In this document: in pieces, positions 7,476-17,755 of the stretch | Layout: each line of letters starts with the position of its first letter | Position numbering within the stretch: the stretch's first letter is position 1 | DNA from: Vreelandella maris | GTDB lineage: Bacteria; Pseudomonadota; Gammaproteobacteria; Pseudomonadales; Halomonadaceae | Assembly: GCF_013371085.1 (NCBI RefSeq) | Contig: NZ_JABWCV010000011.1 | Coordinates: 1 to 64,000, forward strand | Reading direction: 5' to 3' | Length of the DNA stretch: 64,000 bases | Notes under the pieces: model-generated | Databases searched by the model: none | Told to the model about the DNA's origin: nothing | Seen by the model: the letters and a program-made list of their open reading frames with translations, nothing else | Program-made: the position numbers and the translations under genes

Positions 7476-8831
7476 ATGCACTCCCTTTCTCACAAATCGC
7501 ACTGGCTGTGGCTGTGGCTGTTGGTGGCGGGATTGCTGATGGCGGCGCTGTCGCTCACGTGGCAGGCCAGGTCACAAACCTCGCCCAGCGCTTTAATCCT
7601 CAATATTGAAGGCGCTATCGGCCCTGCGACCAAGGATTATTTTGAGCGTGGTCTTCGTAAAGCCCGAGAGCAGGGCAGCGAAGTAGTGATTGTTGAGCTT
7701 GATACCCCCGGCGGATTGGTTGATACCACCCGCGATATGATTCGGGAAATGCTCAATTCAGACCTGCCGGTGGTGATGTATGTTTCCCCCAGTGGCGCGC
7801 GCGCAGCCAGTGCAGGTACCTATCTGCTTTACGGCAGCCACGTAGCGGCCATGGCGCCTTCTACCCATTTGGGCTCTGCGACACCGGTGCAAATGGACGG
7901 TGGCGGACTGACTGGTGATGATGAGGCGGGCGAGGAGTCTGAAGGCGAGCAAGAAGGCAGCGCCATGGAGCGCAAGGTGATTGAAGACGCGGTAAGTTTT
8001 ATCCGCAGCCTAGCAGAGCGCCACGGCCGCAATGCGGATTGGGCAGAAGAGGCGGTGCGCGATGCGGTCAACCTCACCGAAAGTGAGGCCTTGAAGCAAA
8101 ATGTCATTGATGTGGTGGCGCGTGACATTAATGACCTGCTCGCTCAGCTTGACGGTATGACCGTGGTGATGGAGCGCGGCGAGGAGTCATTGGCGACGGC
8201 GAATCTTGTCATTGAACGTTACGACCCGGACTGGCGTACTCAACTGCTCTCGCTGATCACCAATCCTAACGTTGCCTATTTACTGATGATCATCGGCTTT
8301 TACGGGCTGATTTTCGAGCTTTCCAGCCCCGGCAGCCTTTTTCCCGGCACCATTGGGGTAATCTCCCTGCTGCTAGCGCTGTTCGCTTTTCAGGTTCTAC
8401 CCATTAACTATGCGGGCCTGGCACTGATGGTGGTGGGAATGGCACTGATGGTAGGCGAGGCGTTCATGCCCAGTTTCGGCGTGTTGGGGGCGGGCGGCAT
8501 TATCGCTTTTGTGCTGGGGTCGGTGATGCTGATGGATGCCGAACATTTGGCTATCTCGTTACCGCTGATTGGCGGGGTGGCCCTGATTTTTGGCGCCTTG
8601 ATGCTATGGACGTTAACGCGCTTTGCAACGCTGCGGCGGCGTCCGGTGCACAGCGGTGCGGAGCAACTAATTGGTGCAACGGCAGTGGCGCTGGAGGATT
8701 TTGAAACCAACGGCCATGTGCGCCTGCATGGCGAGCGCTGGAACGCGGTGAGCGATGCGCCCGTAAAACAGGGTGATGAGCTTGAAGTGGTGCGTCTTGA
8801 AGGCTTGACGGTTTATGTGACGCCCCGGTGA
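7476..8831 (+). CDS. NfeD long-form membrane serine protease (ClpP class)
   Basis: 451 residues. GGAG eight bases before the ATG at 7476 supports this start over the upstream 7446. Order: N-terminal membrane anchor ([17 protein letters not shown]), ClpP/crotonase-like protease domain with nucleophile context [13 protein letters not shown] and a downstream basic residue in [12 protein letters not shown], then four to five membrane helices (about 275-390) and a C-terminal OB-fold NfeD domain ([13 protein letters not shown] to YVTPR). NfeD1b proteins cleave hydrophobic C-termini of partner stomatins. The slipin gene follows 74 bases downstream, the conserved operon partner. Confidence 0.93.
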   Translation: MHSLSHKSHWLWLWLLVAGLLMAALSLTWQARSQTSPSALILNIEGAIGPATKDYFERGLRKAREQGSEVVIVELDTPGGLVDTTRDMIREMLNSDLPVVMYVSPSGARAASAGTYLLYGSHVAAMAPSTHLGSATPVQMDGGGLTGDDEAGEESEGEQEGSAMERKVIEDAVSFIRSLAERHGRNADWAEEAVRDAVNLTESEALKQNVIDVVARDINDLLAQLDGMTVVMERGEESLATANLVIERYDPDWRTQLLSLITNPNVAYLLMIIGFYGLIFELSSPGSLFPGTIGVISLLLALFAFQVLPINYAGLALMVVGMALMVGEAFMPSFGVLGAGGIIAFVLGSVMLMDAEHLAISLPLIGGVALIFGALMLWTLTRFATLRRRPVHSGAEQLIGATAVALEDFETNGHVRLHGERWNAVSDAPVKQGDELEVVRLEGLTVYVTPR

Positions 8832-8905
8832 TGCTCGCAACGGTGGCGTGCTTTCCCCATAACGAACCATCTGCAAAACGAGCCATCTGCAAAACGAGGT
8901 GCCCA

Positions 8906-9694
8906 ATGATTATTTCGTATTTAGTCCCTATGGTGCTGGTGGTGATGTTGATTGCTGCCTCCATTCGCATATTGCCGGAGTACAAGCGCGGCGTGGTGTT
9001 CTTTCTGGGCCGTTACCAGAAAGTGAAGGGGCCAGGGTTGGTCATTGTGATTCCTGCCATTCAGAAGATGGAGGTGGTGGATTTACGTGTGATCACCATG
9101 GACGTACCCGAGCAGGATGTCATTTCCCGGGATAACGTCACCGTCAAGGTCAATGCGGTGCTTTACTTCCGCGTTGTCGACCCTGAAAAGGCGATCATTC
9201 AAGTCGAGAATTTCACCCAGGCGACCAGTCAGTTGGCGCAGACCACGCTGCGTTCCGTGCTGGGCAAGCATGACCTGGATGAGATGCTTTCCGAGCGGGA
9301 TAAACTCAACGACGATATCCAGGAAATCATTGATACCCAAACCGAAGCCTGGGGTATCAAAGTGGCCAATGTTGAAATCAAACATGTGGATCTGGATGAG
9401 AGCATGATTCGCGCCATTGCCCGCCAAGCCGAAGCGGAGCGCGAGCGTCGCGCCAAGGTGATCCACGCCGAAGGGGAGCTCCAAGCATCCAAAAAGCTGG
9501 TGGAGGCCGCCAACGTGATGCAGGAGAATTCTACCGCGCTACAGCTTCGCTATCTGCAAACCATGAGCGACATGAGCAACAAAAATGCCTCGACGATTGT
9601 GTTCCCGCTACCCATGGACATCATGGAGGCCTTCAAAGATATGAAAGCCAAGCATACTGCAGCAACGCCTGGTAAGACGCAGGATGATGTGTAA
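8906..9694 (+). CDS. Slipin (stomatin/SPFH family) membrane protein
   Basis: 262 residues from the ATG at 8906 (GAGG seven bases upstream; the frame extends 26 codons further without similarity). One N-terminal membrane segment ([18 protein letters not shown]), then the SPFH domain from [13 protein letters not shown] through [23 protein letters not shown], and an Ala/Glu-rich coiled coil ([19 protein letters not shown]). Stomatins oligomerise in membrane microdomains. The C-terminal hydrophobic stretch [12 protein letters not shown] would be the type of site cut by NfeD. Same operon as nfeD. Confidence 0.93.
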   Translation: MIISYLVPMVLVVMLIAASIRILPEYKRGVVFFLGRYQKVKGPGLVIVIPAIQKMEVVDLRVITMDVPEQDVISRDNVTVKVNAVLYFRVVDPEKAIIQVENFTQATSQLAQTTLRSVLGKHDLDEMLSERDKLNDDIQEIIDTQTEAWGIKVANVEIKHVDLDESMIRAIARQAEAERERRAKVIHAEGELQASKKLVEAANVMQENSTALQLRYLQTMSDMSNKNASTIVFPLPMDIMEAFKDMKAKHTAATPGKTQDDV

Positions 9695-9750
9695 GCCAAT
9701 GCCAAACGCGCATTGTTAAGGTGGGGTTGTGGATGTTTCAACAGCGCCAG

Positions 9751-10353
9751 TTAAGCAATCAGCCCCGCCAAAGCCTGCATTCCCAGCGCCACCACCAGTA
9801 CCACTACACCCGCCACCAAGCTGGTTGCTAGGGCTTGTTGCTTCCACAACATCAACACCCGGCTTCCAAAGCGGTGAACGAGCCAGGCCAGCCCGAAGTA
9901 ACGCAGGCCGCGGGCAATTAAGGCCGCTAGCGCAAAGAGTAGGACCGGATAGCCGGAAAGGCCTGCAGTAATCATCGCGACCTGAAAGGGAATGGGCAGA
10001 ATGCCAATGGCTAAAATCGCAGCAAAACCATACTGGTCGAAGAAGGTTTGGAACGACTGATAGCTCTGTTCCATACCCATAAACTCAATAAACCAAGTAC
10101 CTATCGACTGAAAAAGCAGCATGCCAACGCCATAGCCGACCAGCGATGCAATTAAGCAACCTGCGGTAGTGACCGTCGCTAAAAGCCAGATACGGTGTTT
10201 ATTAGCCGCCATCAGCGGGATCAGCACCAGCTCAAGCGGAATGGGCAGAATAATCGTTTCTAAAAAGGAGAGGGTGCCGAGTAACCACAGCATGTTCTTT
10301 GAGCCGTTAATACGCTCAAACCACTGCTTGGTTCGCTTTGTTGTATTGGCCAT
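9751..10353 (-). CDS. yqaA: YqaA/DedA-type (VTT domain) inner membrane protein
   Basis: 200 residues, about five membrane segments. The VTT/SNARE-associated domain is visible: SFLETIILPIPLELVLIPLM, GYGVGMLLF, then the conserved re-entrant segment FAAILAIGILPIPFQVAMITAGLSG and the terminal helices. DedA-family proteins act in lipid flipping and envelope homeostasis; the YqaA branch is less characterised. Only nine bases separate its start from the end of the upstream DUF1206 gene, so the two form an operon. Confidence 0.85.
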   Translation of the reverse strand: MANTTKRTKQWFERINGSKNMLWLLGTLSFLETIILPIPLELVLIPLMAANKHRIWLLATVTTAGCLIASLVGYGVGMLLFQSIGTWFIEFMGMEQSYQSFQTFFDQYGFAAILAIGILPIPFQVAMITAGLSGYPVLLFALAALIARGLRYFGLAWLVHRFGSRVLMLWKQQALATSLVAGVVVLVVALGMQALAGLIA

Positions 10354-10362
10354 TAGGGGTCG

Positions 10363-11181
10363 CTACATCTCTGGATTAATGCGACGATAAATAGCCGCTA
10401 ATAGGCTGTATAGGCCAAACGCGAAGAGTCCTATAGCGACAACGGCCAGCAACCATTGACCGTATGCTTGGCTGCGCAGCGTACTAAATACTTCAGCCGT
10501 ACCGCCTGCCTGGTCGGGATTAAACTGATAAGCGGCAATCAGAAAGAAACTACCCACGATGACAAATACAATCCCGCGAATGATTAAGCCAAAACGGCAT
10601 ATGGGATAAGCCCATTTTTGGGTTTGAGGTGGCATCGCGAAGTGTTTGTGAAACTTAGCCTTGTAGCCTTTAAACGCATGGGCGATGCCTACGCCAATCA
10701 TAACCAAGCCAACAGCCCCTACCAGCCAGCGGCCAAAAGGCTGCTGCATCAACCAGCCTGCCACGCCCTGTGAGCCTCCGCCTGAACCCCCGGAAGAGCC
10801 CGTAAACTGGAAGATGAGCGTGGCGGCAAAAAAGGCCAATAACGTATGGGTAATCGCACTCGCTAATAAGCCCGCACGAATAGCTAAGCCTTTAGCACCG
10901 TTGCCGTGACGGTCGGCGTCTTTGACCGCTTGAATGGTGCGCCACATGGCGTAGCCAACCAAGCCCACTGCGATGACACCTAATAGTATTTTTCCAAAAG
11001 GGGCGATGAGGACTCTTTCCAATGCACCGCGGCTACCTTCTGTTTGGCCACCTTGACCAAAGGCTGCCAGCGCGGCAAGGCCACCCACTAAAACATACAC
11101 GATGCCGCGGGAGGCGTAGCCCATGCGGGCGAAAAGCGTAATCGCATCACGGTGATCGGGGTTTTTCATACTATTAGCCAT
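10363..11181 (-). CDS. DUF1206 family membrane protein
   Basis: 272 residues with six membrane helices arranged as three repeated pairs, each starting near an ARMGYASRGIVYVLVGG-like motif (second AIRAGLLASAITHTLLAFFAA, third CRFGLIIRGIVFVIVGSFFL). This threefold repeat is the DUF1206 signature. A Gly/Ser-rich loop (TGSSGGSGGGSQG) lies mid-protein. AGGAGGACACC precedes the ATG. The function of the family is unknown. First gene of an operon with yqaA. Confidence 0.87.
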   Translation of the reverse strand: MANSMKNPDHRDAITLFARMGYASRGIVYVLVGGLAALAAFGQGGQTEGSRGALERVLIAPFGKILLGVIAVGLVGYAMWRTIQAVKDADRHGNGAKGLAIRAGLLASAITHTLLAFFAATLIFQFTGSSGGSGGGSQGVAGWLMQQPFGRWLVGAVGLVMIGVGIAHAFKGYKAKFHKHFAMPPQTQKWAYPICRFGLIIRGIVFVIVGSFFLIAAYQFNPDQAGGTAEVFSTLRSQAYGQWLLAVVAIGLFAFGLYSLLAAIYRRINPEM

Positions 11182-11295
11182 GGTGTCCTCCTGACTTGAT
11201 ATGGCGTTGCGATATGTCCGTATTTGGCCGCCTGCCTATACTGTGGGAGTGACTTACTATTGTCTAGCGTAGGAAAAGGGGCGGAGGTGCGTACT

Positions 11296-12216
11296 TTAAT
11301 GCCCAAACACCGACCAGCCTGTGCGCTGCACAAACATTTCGAGCGCTTGGGTGCCTAACAGGCTGTTGCCGTAGGCATCTAACCCCGGTGACCAAACGGC
11401 AATCGCGCCGTGGCCTGGGGCGATGGCCAGTATGCCGCCGCCCACGCCACTTTTGCCGGGCAGGCCCACCCGAAAGGCGAACTCCCCTGAAGCGTCGTAG
11501 TGCCCACACATCATCATCAATGAATTGATACGCCGTGCCCGCTGAGGGGCGACGACTCGAATGCCGCTGGGTTTGTTGACGCCATCCGAAGCCAGGAACA
11601 GGCCGGCATGAGCGAGCTGTTCGCAGCTCATCGCAATAGCACACTGATGAAAGTAGGTGCCCAGTACCTTATCGACATCGTGGCGAAGATGACCAAAGGC
11701 TTTCATGAAATGCGCTAATGAAGCATTGCGGTCGCGGTGCGCCATTTCGGAGGCGGCTACCGCATGGTCAAAGCAAATGCTGTCGTCATCGGCGATATAA
11801 CGCACAAAACTGAGAATTTCACCCAGCGTCTCTTTGGGTTCATGGCCCATCATGATCGCATCGACTACCGCAATGGCTCCGGCGTTGATAAACGGGTTAC
11901 GCGGTTTGCCGCTTTCGTGTTCAAGCTGCACGATAGAATTGAAAGGGTCGCCCGAGGGTTCACGGCCCACTTTTGTCCAGAGTGAGTCGCCCATTTGGCC
12001 TAGCGCGATCGTTAGCGTAAAAACTTTGGAAATGCTTTGGATTGAGAAAGGGGTGGTCGCGCAGCCCGCCGAATATACCTGGCCATCGACGGTGGCGAGG
12101 GTAATGGCAAATTGTTGTGGGTCAACATGGCCAAGTTCGGGAATATAGTCTGCGACCTTGCCACGCTCCTCTGCTTTCGCCATGGCTGCGGCAATGTCAT
12201 CAATTAAGTCTTGCAT
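11296..12216 (-). CDS. glsA: Glutaminase A-type
   Basis: 306 residues, the usual length. Catalyses L-glutamine to glutamate plus ammonia in the cytosol; in halophiles glutamate also serves as an osmolyte. Serine-hydrolase-like motifs of the family are present: [10 protein letters not shown] (Ser-Lys pair), [20 protein letters not shown] and the C-terminal [11 protein letters not shown]. The start at ATG 12216 ([12 protein letters not shown]) matches the family. A TTG at 12237 would add seven residues; neither has a strong ribosome binding site. Confidence 0.94.
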   Translation of the reverse strand: MQDLIDDIAAAMAKAEERGKVADYIPELGHVDPQQFAITLATVDGQVYSAGCATTPFSIQSISKVFTLTIALGQMGDSLWTKVGREPSGDPFNSIVQLEHESGKPRNPFINAGAIAVVDAIMMGHEPKETLGEILSFVRYIADDDSICFDHAVAASEMAHRDRNASLAHFMKAFGHLRHDVDKVLGTYFHQCAIAMSCEQLAHAGLFLASDGVNKPSGIRVVAPQRARRINSLMMMCGHYDASGEFAFRVGLPGKSGVGGGILAIAPGHGAIAVWSPGLDAYGNSLLGTQALEMFVQRTGWSVFGH

Positions 12217-12431
12217 GGGCTTAGTGTGCACTGTCAATGGAGGCGGGGCCTCACCCTAGCGGAAAACAAGTAGATTGTCTTTTTTGCATCACCGAAACAA
12301 TAACGCTAAAACAGTGGGTGTTTGCCCACAACGCATTGAGCAAGATACGGGTCGGCAACGGGGCCTTGAGCGCTTAGTCTGCCATGATAAGCCCATAAGT
12401 AGCCTGAAACGAAACGGCTAGAGAGATAAAC

Positions 12432-13289
12432 ATGAACGATTATGCGCGTATCGAAAAAGCCATGACCTACATGGTTGCCAATGCCACTGAGCAGCCTGAT
12501 TTGGAAACAGTGGCCGCTCACGTTCATATTAGCGCCTTCCATTTCCAGCGGCTGTTTTGTCGTTATGTGGGGATTAGCCCTAAACGATTTTTACAGGCGC
12601 TAACGCTGGAGCGGGGTAAGCAGTTGATGCACTCCTCTACTTCGTTGCTGGATATTGCTCATACCCTGGGGCTTAGCGGCGGATCACGGCTTTATGATCA
12701 CTTTGTTCAGCTAGAGGCCGTTACGCCTGGGGAGTATAAGCGCCAGGGTGAGGGCGTTGAGATTACTTATGGGGTTCATGACACGCCTCTTGGCAGCATG
12801 TTTGTGGCAATGACGCCCCGTGGTATTTGTCGCATGGGCTTTATCGATACCACCAGTGAAGAAGAACTGCTAAAAAGACTAGCCATGGAGTGGCCGCGCA
12901 GCACCTTCCACCCTAACCGAGTTGCCACGCGCTATGCGGTGGAGGCGATTTTTGCCAAGTCAGAAGAGGCGCCGGCTGCTTTGTCATTGCACGTGACGGG
13001 CACCAATTTTCAAATTGCCGTGTGGCGGGCACTACTCACTATTCCCGAAGGCCAGCTGGCCAGTTATTCGCATATCGCTAAGGCATTAGGCACGCCAAAA
13101 TCCTCCCGTGCAGTAGGCAATGCCGTGGGCGCTAATCCGATCGCGCTGTGGATTCCCTGCCACCGGGTGATTCAGCAAAGCGGTGCGCTTGGCGGCTACC
13201 GGTGGGGTGTTGAGAAAAAGCGGATGGTGCAAGCCTGGGAGCTGGCGCAATTGAGTGCTTCAACCCCTGAAGTTGAACTGTCTCTATAA
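12432..13289 (+). CDS. Ada-like fusion: AraC DNA-binding domain plus O6-methylguanine-DNA methyltransferase
   Basis: 285 residues. Residues 1-100 are an AraC-type HTH pair (LETVAAHVHISAFHFQRLF; LLDIAHTLGLSGGSRLYDHF). Residues 110-275 are a one-step DNA alkyltransferase with the active-site PCHRV, Cys243, and the helix TPKSSRAVGNAVGANP that carries the Arg finger. The N-terminal zinc/methylphosphotriester domain of true Ada is absent, so it should repair O6-alkylguanine and perhaps regulate its own gene without the classic Ada switch. ATG preceded by GAGAGAT. The gene is followed 42 bases later by a macrodomain gene. Confidence 0.93.
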   Translation: MNDYARIEKAMTYMVANATEQPDLETVAAHVHISAFHFQRLFCRYVGISPKRFLQALTLERGKQLMHSSTSLLDIAHTLGLSGGSRLYDHFVQLEAVTPGEYKRQGEGVEITYGVHDTPLGSMFVAMTPRGICRMGFIDTTSEEELLKRLAMEWPRSTFHPNRVATRYAVEAIFAKSEEAPAALSLHVTGTNFQIAVWRALLTIPEGQLASYSHIAKALGTPKSSRAVGNAVGANPIALWIPCHRVIQQSGALGGYRWGVEKKRMVQAWELAQLSASTPEVELSL

Positions 13290-13331
13290 AGCAGTCGCGA
13301 AGTAAAGATGAAGTAAAGAAGGAGGTTTTGT

Positions 13332-13844
13332 ATGAACATCAACGCCGTTCAAGCGGATATAACACGCCTGAAGGTCGATGCGATTGTGAACGCCGCGAAC
13401 ACCTCACTACTTGGGGGCGGCGGTGTTGACGGCGCCATCCATCGCGCTGCGGGGCCTGAACTACTGAAAGCCTGCAAGGAACTAGGCGGCTGCGCGACAG
13501 GAGAAGCCAAGCTGACGGATGGTTTCGAGTTACCGGCCCGCTATGTCATTCATACGGTTGGCCCGGTGTGGAAGGGCGGAGAACAAGGCGAGGAGGTGCT
13601 GCTTGCCTCCTGCTATCGGCAGTCTTTAGCGTTGGCGGCTACGGTCAGTGCTGACACAGTGGCTTTCCCAAGTATCAGCACCGGCGTGTACCGTTTTCCC
13701 ATCCAGCAGGCCGCAGCGATAGCCGTCTCAACGGTTAAAGCGGTATTGAAGGAGTACCCAAGCGTTGAGTCGGTGACATTCTGCTGTTTTTCGGCTGATG
13801 ATTTGGCGGTTTATCACGCGTGTCTTAATCAATTAACCGATTAG
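13332..13844 (+). CDS. ymdB: Macrodomain O-acetyl-ADP-ribose deacetylase, YmdB type
   Basis: 170 residues. Carries the macrodomain ligand loops: [27 protein letters not shown] (about 16-42), [10 protein letters not shown], and [15 protein letters not shown]. YmdB enzymes hydrolyse O-acetyl-ADP-ribose and mono-ADP-ribosyl marks; E. coli YmdB also modulates RNase III. A perfect AAGGAGG lies seven bases before the ATG. It sits behind the Ada-like repair gene with a short gap, which suggests co-transcription, but no biochemical link is proven. Confidence 0.94.
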   Translation: MNINAVQADITRLKVDAIVNAANTSLLGGGGVDGAIHRAAGPELLKACKELGGCATGEAKLTDGFELPARYVIHTVGPVWKGGEQGEEVLLASCYRQSLALAATVSADTVAFPSISTGVYRFPIQQAAAIAVSTVKAVLKEYPSVESVTFCCFSADDLAVYHACLNQLTD

Positions 13845-13986
13845 GGTCGTAAAAAGGAAAAGGGCATGGGTAGAGGTAGATAGTGGTCGTACGATAATCG
13901 ATATGTCTGAAAATGGTTAGACGCATTGCGCCGTTTACCACCTCCCGCTACAGTCTCGCCCTTGTTCACCTGGGCGGGATAACGTG

Positions 13987-15453
13987 ATGGCTTCACTGAT
14001 GATTCAAGGCACCACCTCGGATGCAGGTAAAAGCACTGTGGTGGCTGCGCTATGCCGTGCACTGGCAAGGCGTGGCATCTCAGTGGCGCCGTTTAAACCC
14101 CAAAACATGGCGCTGAATAGCGCTGTGACCAGCGATGGTGGGGAGATTGGTCGCTCCACGGCGCTGCAGGCCCAGGCATGTTATCTGGCCCCCCACAGCG
14201 ATATGAACCCGGTACTGCTAAAGCCGGAAACGGATCGTGGCGCCCAGGTGATTTTGCGCGGCAAGGTGCATGGCCATATGGATGCGCTGGATTACCATGC
14301 CTATAAACGCACTGCAAAGGCGAGCGTAATGGCGGCTTGGCAGGCACTGGAAAGCCGCTTCGATGTGATTATTGCCGAAGGCGCGGGTAGCCCTGCAGAA
14401 ATTAATCTTCGCGAAGGCGATATTGCCAATATGGGTTTTGCCGAAGCCGCCGACTGCCCGGTACTGCTGGTGGGCGATATTGACCGTGGCGGCGTGTTTG
14501 CTCAGCTGGTCGGCACGCTGGCGCTGCTAAGTGAGAGCGAGCAGGCGCGCACCAAAGGTTTTATTATTAACCGCTTTCGAGGAGATATTGCGCTGCTGGA
14601 ACCGGGGCTTGATTGGTTGGAAGCGCGTACGGGTAAACCGGTACTGGGCACGCTGCCCTATCTGCAAGGGCTGGTGCTTGATTCTGAAGATAGCATTGGG
14701 GTGACCCAGGCCGAGAAGCAGAGCAAGGTGCTTACTATCGTCGTGCCAGCACTTTCACGCATCAGTAACCACACTGATTTCGACCCGCTGCGCTTGCACC
14801 CTCAGGTGGCGCTGACCTTTGTGGGGCCCGAGCAGCCGATTCCTGCTGCTGACGTGATTATCCTGCCTGGTAGTAAAAGCACTGCGAGCGATCTTGCCTG
14901 GTTACGGCGCCAGGGCTGGGATAAAGCCATTCAGCGCCACCTGCGTTACGGCGGTAAGGTGTTAGGTATTTGCGGTGGCTTTCAAATGCTGGGCGAGTGG
15001 GTGGATGACCCTGATGGGCTGGAGGGCCAGCCGGGGAAAGAAGCAGGATTGGGACTGCTGCCGCTCACAACGCGTATGGTGGCGGGCAAACAGCTGCGAA
15101 ATGTGAGCGGCATAACGGTAACTGAAGGCGCGACAGTCACCGGCTATGAAATCCATAATGGCGTGAGCGAAGGGGCGGCCTTGAATTCCCCCTTATTTAC
15201 TGTGGATGGTCGCCCGGAAGGTGCCGTTAGCGGTGATGGACAGATTCTAGGAACCTACCTGCATGGCTTGTTTGACCATCCCGACGGCTGCCAGGCACTG
15301 CTGAAACAGTTAGGTTTGGTTAACGGTGAACAGAGCGATTATCAAGCCCACCGAGAGCGTGAGCTTGATCGCTTGGCCGATATGCTGGAAGCCCACGTCG
15401 ATATTGAGGCGGTTATTGCGCTGATTGATGCTGGCGCTTCGCCATCACGGTGA
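13987..15453 (+). CDS. cobQ: Cobyric acid synthase
   Basis: 488 residues. Catalyses glutamine-dependent amidation of adenosyl-cobyrinate a,c-diamide in cobalamin synthesis. The N-terminal P-loop amidase domain starts [15 protein letters not shown]; later come [11 protein letters not shown] and [11 protein letters not shown]. The C-terminal class I glutaminase domain has nucleophile Cys329 in GICGGFQML and His426 in YLHGLF. A GTG at 13984 is an alternative start. No other cobalamin gene and no B12 riboswitch is visible nearby, so it is an isolated pathway gene. Its 3' end overlaps the convergent ridA by 41 bases. Confidence 0.95.
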   Translation: MASLMIQGTTSDAGKSTVVAALCRALARRGISVAPFKPQNMALNSAVTSDGGEIGRSTALQAQACYLAPHSDMNPVLLKPETDRGAQVILRGKVHGHMDALDYHAYKRTAKASVMAAWQALESRFDVIIAEGAGSPAEINLREGDIANMGFAEAADCPVLLVGDIDRGGVFAQLVGTLALLSESEQARTKGFIINRFRGDIALLEPGLDWLEARTGKPVLGTLPYLQGLVLDSEDSIGVTQAEKQSKVLTIVVPALSRISNHTDFDPLRLHPQVALTFVGPEQPIPAADVIILPGSKSTASDLAWLRRQGWDKAIQRHLRYGGKVLGICGGFQMLGEWVDDPDGLEGQPGKEAGLGLLPLTTRMVAGKQLRNVSGITVTEGATVTGYEIHNGVSEGAALNSPLFTVDGRPEGAVSGDGQILGTYLHGLFDHPDGCQALLKQLGLVNGEQSDYQAHRERELDRLADMLEAHVDIEAVIALIDAGASPSR

Positions 15454-15811
15454 TTTCAACATTGCTACCGCCGCATATATGGGGGGATTCGGTACAGGTG
15501 CGCGCCGGGTAGCGACCGGGTTCAAAATACTCGGCGTAAACACCATCCATGTCTTGAATAGCGTGTAAGTCAGTAAGGTGGATATCCACGCGCACTACAT
15601 CGGCAAAGCTACCGCCTTCCATTTCAAGCATGCGCAAAAGTGCGCGCATCACAAGGCGCGTCTCTTCTTTAATGTTTCCCCGTGCGGCGTGGCCGTTGGA
15701 GAGGTCGGCGACGGTTAGCCCTGAAATAAACACATAATGATCGTCTATGACCATGTGGCTGCCGGGGAAACTCGGGGTGGGCATGGTGGGGTCATTCGTA
15801 AAGGTGGTCAT
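15413..15811 (-). CDS. RidA family protein (YjgF/YER057c/UK114)
   Basis: 132 residues from the ATG at 15811, chosen for GAAGGAG six bases upstream. The family fold is clear: [44 protein letters not shown], then [22 protein letters not shown]. The Arg-Thr before the final strand (PARTC) is the position of the catalytic Arg in enamine/imine-hydrolysing RidA. Divergent subfamilies keep this Arg but use other substrates. It is convergent with cobQ with a 41-base tail overlap. Confidence 0.88.
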   Translation of the reverse strand: MTTFTNDPTMPTPSFPGSHMVIDDHYVFISGLTVADLSNGHAARGNIKEETRLVMRALLRMLEMEGGSFADVVRVDIHLTDLHAIQDMDGVYAEYFEPGRYPARTCTESPHICGGSNVEITVMAKRQHQSAQ

Positions 15812-15982
15812 GTTAGCTCCTTCTAAGTCAATGTTCACATTTACAGTGACTGACGACAGCCTGTTGGCAGTCGTGTTCAGTATCAGTATAAATGAATGGG
15901 TCTATCGCGTGGCACAAGGCACTGTCCAAACGACGGTGATTGCTCTAGGCTTGCGGCTTTTCAGTCGGCGAGGTTGATTCCA

Positions 15983-16546
15983 ATGAAGGTCGTACACGTT
16001 AACGCAGAGGCCCAGCGCAATGCCTGTCTGGCGCGTTTATGCGCTGAAGTTTACGGACAAGATGCCGGTCTAACGCCGCTTGTCGTGTTTACCGGCGCCT
16101 GCAGTGTGTTCTTTCCACAAGAAGCTGCACGATTATTTGCTGCCGTTGACGCCCAGGGTAAGCCTCAAGCGTTGGCACTACTAGTGCTTGACGAAGAAGG
16201 CGTGGGCATGACGGTTACCCACGCCTGCTCGCTTGACCAAGCAGACGCCCAGCAGCGCTTGATTAGTGAACTTACCTTGAAAGCCCCTTTGCGCGTCGAT
16301 GTGGATAGCGCCGAGCAGGAAGCGTTCTACCAGAAGAGTGGTATCAAGCGTTGGTTCGGCGGGGCTGGGGGTAAACGCATTGGTTTAGGCGCGCGCCACC
16401 CCGCCAAAAGCGTCAATGAGCTGGCACCTACCCTTAGCTTGGATGAAGCGCTGATTCTGCGTCGTTTTAAACACGACCCAAAGGCATTTGAGCAGGCGAA
16501 GCAGGCATTTTTAACCGGACTTGATAACTTTCCTACTGCCTTATAG
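15983..16546 (+). CDS. Hypothetical protein, possibly acetyltransferase-like
   Basis: 187 residues from the ATG at 15983 (GAGG 9-10 bases upstream). I do not recognise it. The N-terminal half alternates strands and helices (LALLVLDEEGVGMTVTHACS), then AEQEAFYQKSGIKRWFGG resembles the C-terminal FY-K-GF part of GNAT proteins, so a degenerate acetyltransferase fold is possible. The C-terminus is helical (LDEALILRRFKHDPKAFEQAKQ). No signal peptide. Convergent with the VWA gene. Confidence 0.75.
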   Translation: MKVVHVNAEAQRNACLARLCAEVYGQDAGLTPLVVFTGACSVFFPQEAARLFAAVDAQGKPQALALLVLDEEGVGMTVTHACSLDQADAQQRLISELTLKAPLRVDVDSAEQEAFYQKSGIKRWFGGAGGKRIGLGARHPAKSVNELAPTLSLDEALILRRFKHDPKAFEQAKQAFLTGLDNFPTAL

Positions 16547-16570
16547 GGCGCTGTATTGCGTAACAGCTGG

Positions 16571-17752
16571 CTACTTTTTCGCCAGTTCGCGCATGGCGGT
16601 TTCTAACCCTTCAAGCGTCATGGGATACATACGATCTTCGATAATCTCGCGAATGAGTTTGGTCGAATAGGTGTACTCCCAGGCGCGGGGCGGCAAAGGG
16701 TTAAGCCATGCCAAGCGCGGAAACGTGTCACATAGGCGCTTCAGCCACATGCCGCCCGGTTCGTCATTAAAATGCTCAACGCTACCGCCTGGATGGGAAA
16801 CTTCGTAGGGTGACATGGCAGCGTCACCCACAATCACTACTTGGTAATCCGCGCCATAGGTGTGCAATACATCCATGGTCGGAATGCGCTCGTTGCCCCG
16901 GCGCAGGTTATTTTTCCATACGCCTTCATACAGGCAGTTATGGAAGTAGTAGTGCTCCAGGTGCTTGAACTCGGAGCGGGCCGCCGAGAACAGCTCTTCA
17001 CACACGCGAATATGGTCATCCATCGATCCTCCCACGTCCAAAAACAGCAGCACTTTAACGGCGTTGTGGCGCTCTGGGCGCATCTGCACATTGAGTAGCC
17101 CGGCATCTTTGGCGGTTTCGCGGATGGTGCTATCCACATCGAACTCGTCCTGCGCGCCCTGGCGGGCAAACTTGCGCAGCCGCCGCAGCGCCATTTTAAT
17201 ATTGCGGGTGCCGAGCTCCAGTGAGTCATCGTAATCCCGAAAGCGTCGCTCGTCCCACACCTTGGTGGCACGACGGTGACGCGAGCCATCCTGGCCAATA
17301 CGAATGCCTTCCGGGTTGTAGCCATAGGCGCCAAAGGGGCTAGTGCCGCCGGTACCGATCCACTTGTTGCCGCCTGCGTGGCGCTCTTTCTGCTCTTCCA
17401 GGCGTTTTTTAAACGTCTCGATGAGCTCTTCGAGGCCGCCCAGGGATTCGATCTTGGCTTTTTCTTCATCGGTGAGCTGTTTTTCAAACTCGCGGCGCAG
17501 CCAGTCATCGGGGATCAGCGCCTCAATGGCGGCGTCCATGTCCTCAAGGCCTTTAAACCAGGCGGCGAAGGCGCGATCAAAACGGTCGAAGTGGCGCTCA
17601 TCTTTGACCATCACCGTGCGCGCTACCTGATAAAACGCCTCCATATCGGCGAACACCACGCCGCGCTCCACTACGGCATGAAGGTCTAAAAGCTCGCGCA
17701 GTGAGACGGGCACGCCCGCGCGCTTTAACGTTTCAAATAGGCCAATAAACAT
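16571..17752 (-). CDS. VWA-domain protein of the CoxE-like family
   Basis: 393 residues. An N-terminal helical region (SLRELLDLHAVVERG, FYQVARTVMVKDERHFDRFDRAFA) is followed by a Gly-rich linker (HAGGNKWIGTGGTSPFGAYGYNPEG, about 120-145) and a C-terminal von Willebrand A domain whose metal site reads FLDVGGSMDDH, the D-x-G-x-S form seen in this family, with YYFHNCLYEGVW and VIVGDAAMSPYE. It is encoded three bases after the MoxR-type ATPase gene. Such ATPase/VWA pairs act as chaperones that insert cofactors or remodel a target complex. No target gene is adjacent, so the client is unknown. Confidence 0.88.
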   Translation of the reverse strand: MFIGLFETLKRAGVPVSLRELLDLHAVVERGVVFADMEAFYQVARTVMVKDERHFDRFDRAFAAWFKGLEDMDAAIEALIPDDWLRREFEKQLTDEEKAKIESLGGLEELIETFKKRLEEQKERHAGGNKWIGTGGTSPFGAYGYNPEGIRIGQDGSRHRRATKVWDERRFRDYDDSLELGTRNIKMALRRLRKFARQGAQDEFDVDSTIRETAKDAGLLNVQMRPERHNAVKVLLFLDVGGSMDDHIRVCEELFSAARSEFKHLEHYYFHNCLYEGVWKNNLRRGNERIPTMDVLHTYGADYQVVIVGDAAMSPYEVSHPGGSVEHFNDEPGGMWLKRLCDTFPRLAWLNPLPPRAWEYTYSTKLIREIIEDRMYPMTLEGLETAMRELAKK

Positions 17753-17755
17753 GGC

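Noticed and set aside
8551..8985. 144-codon minus-strand frame across the nfeD-slipin junction
   Set aside because: Opposite-strand shadow of two well-supported genes with low-complexity composition.
13845..13986. Cobalamin riboswitch upstream of cobQ
   Set aside because: The 140-base gap lacks the conserved GCCACTG-type B12 box and suitable stems.
17010..17060. Missing canonical DxSxS in the VWA domain (DVGGS)
   Set aside because: The D-x-G-x-S form is common in the CoxE-like VWA family, so it was not reported as a lost site.
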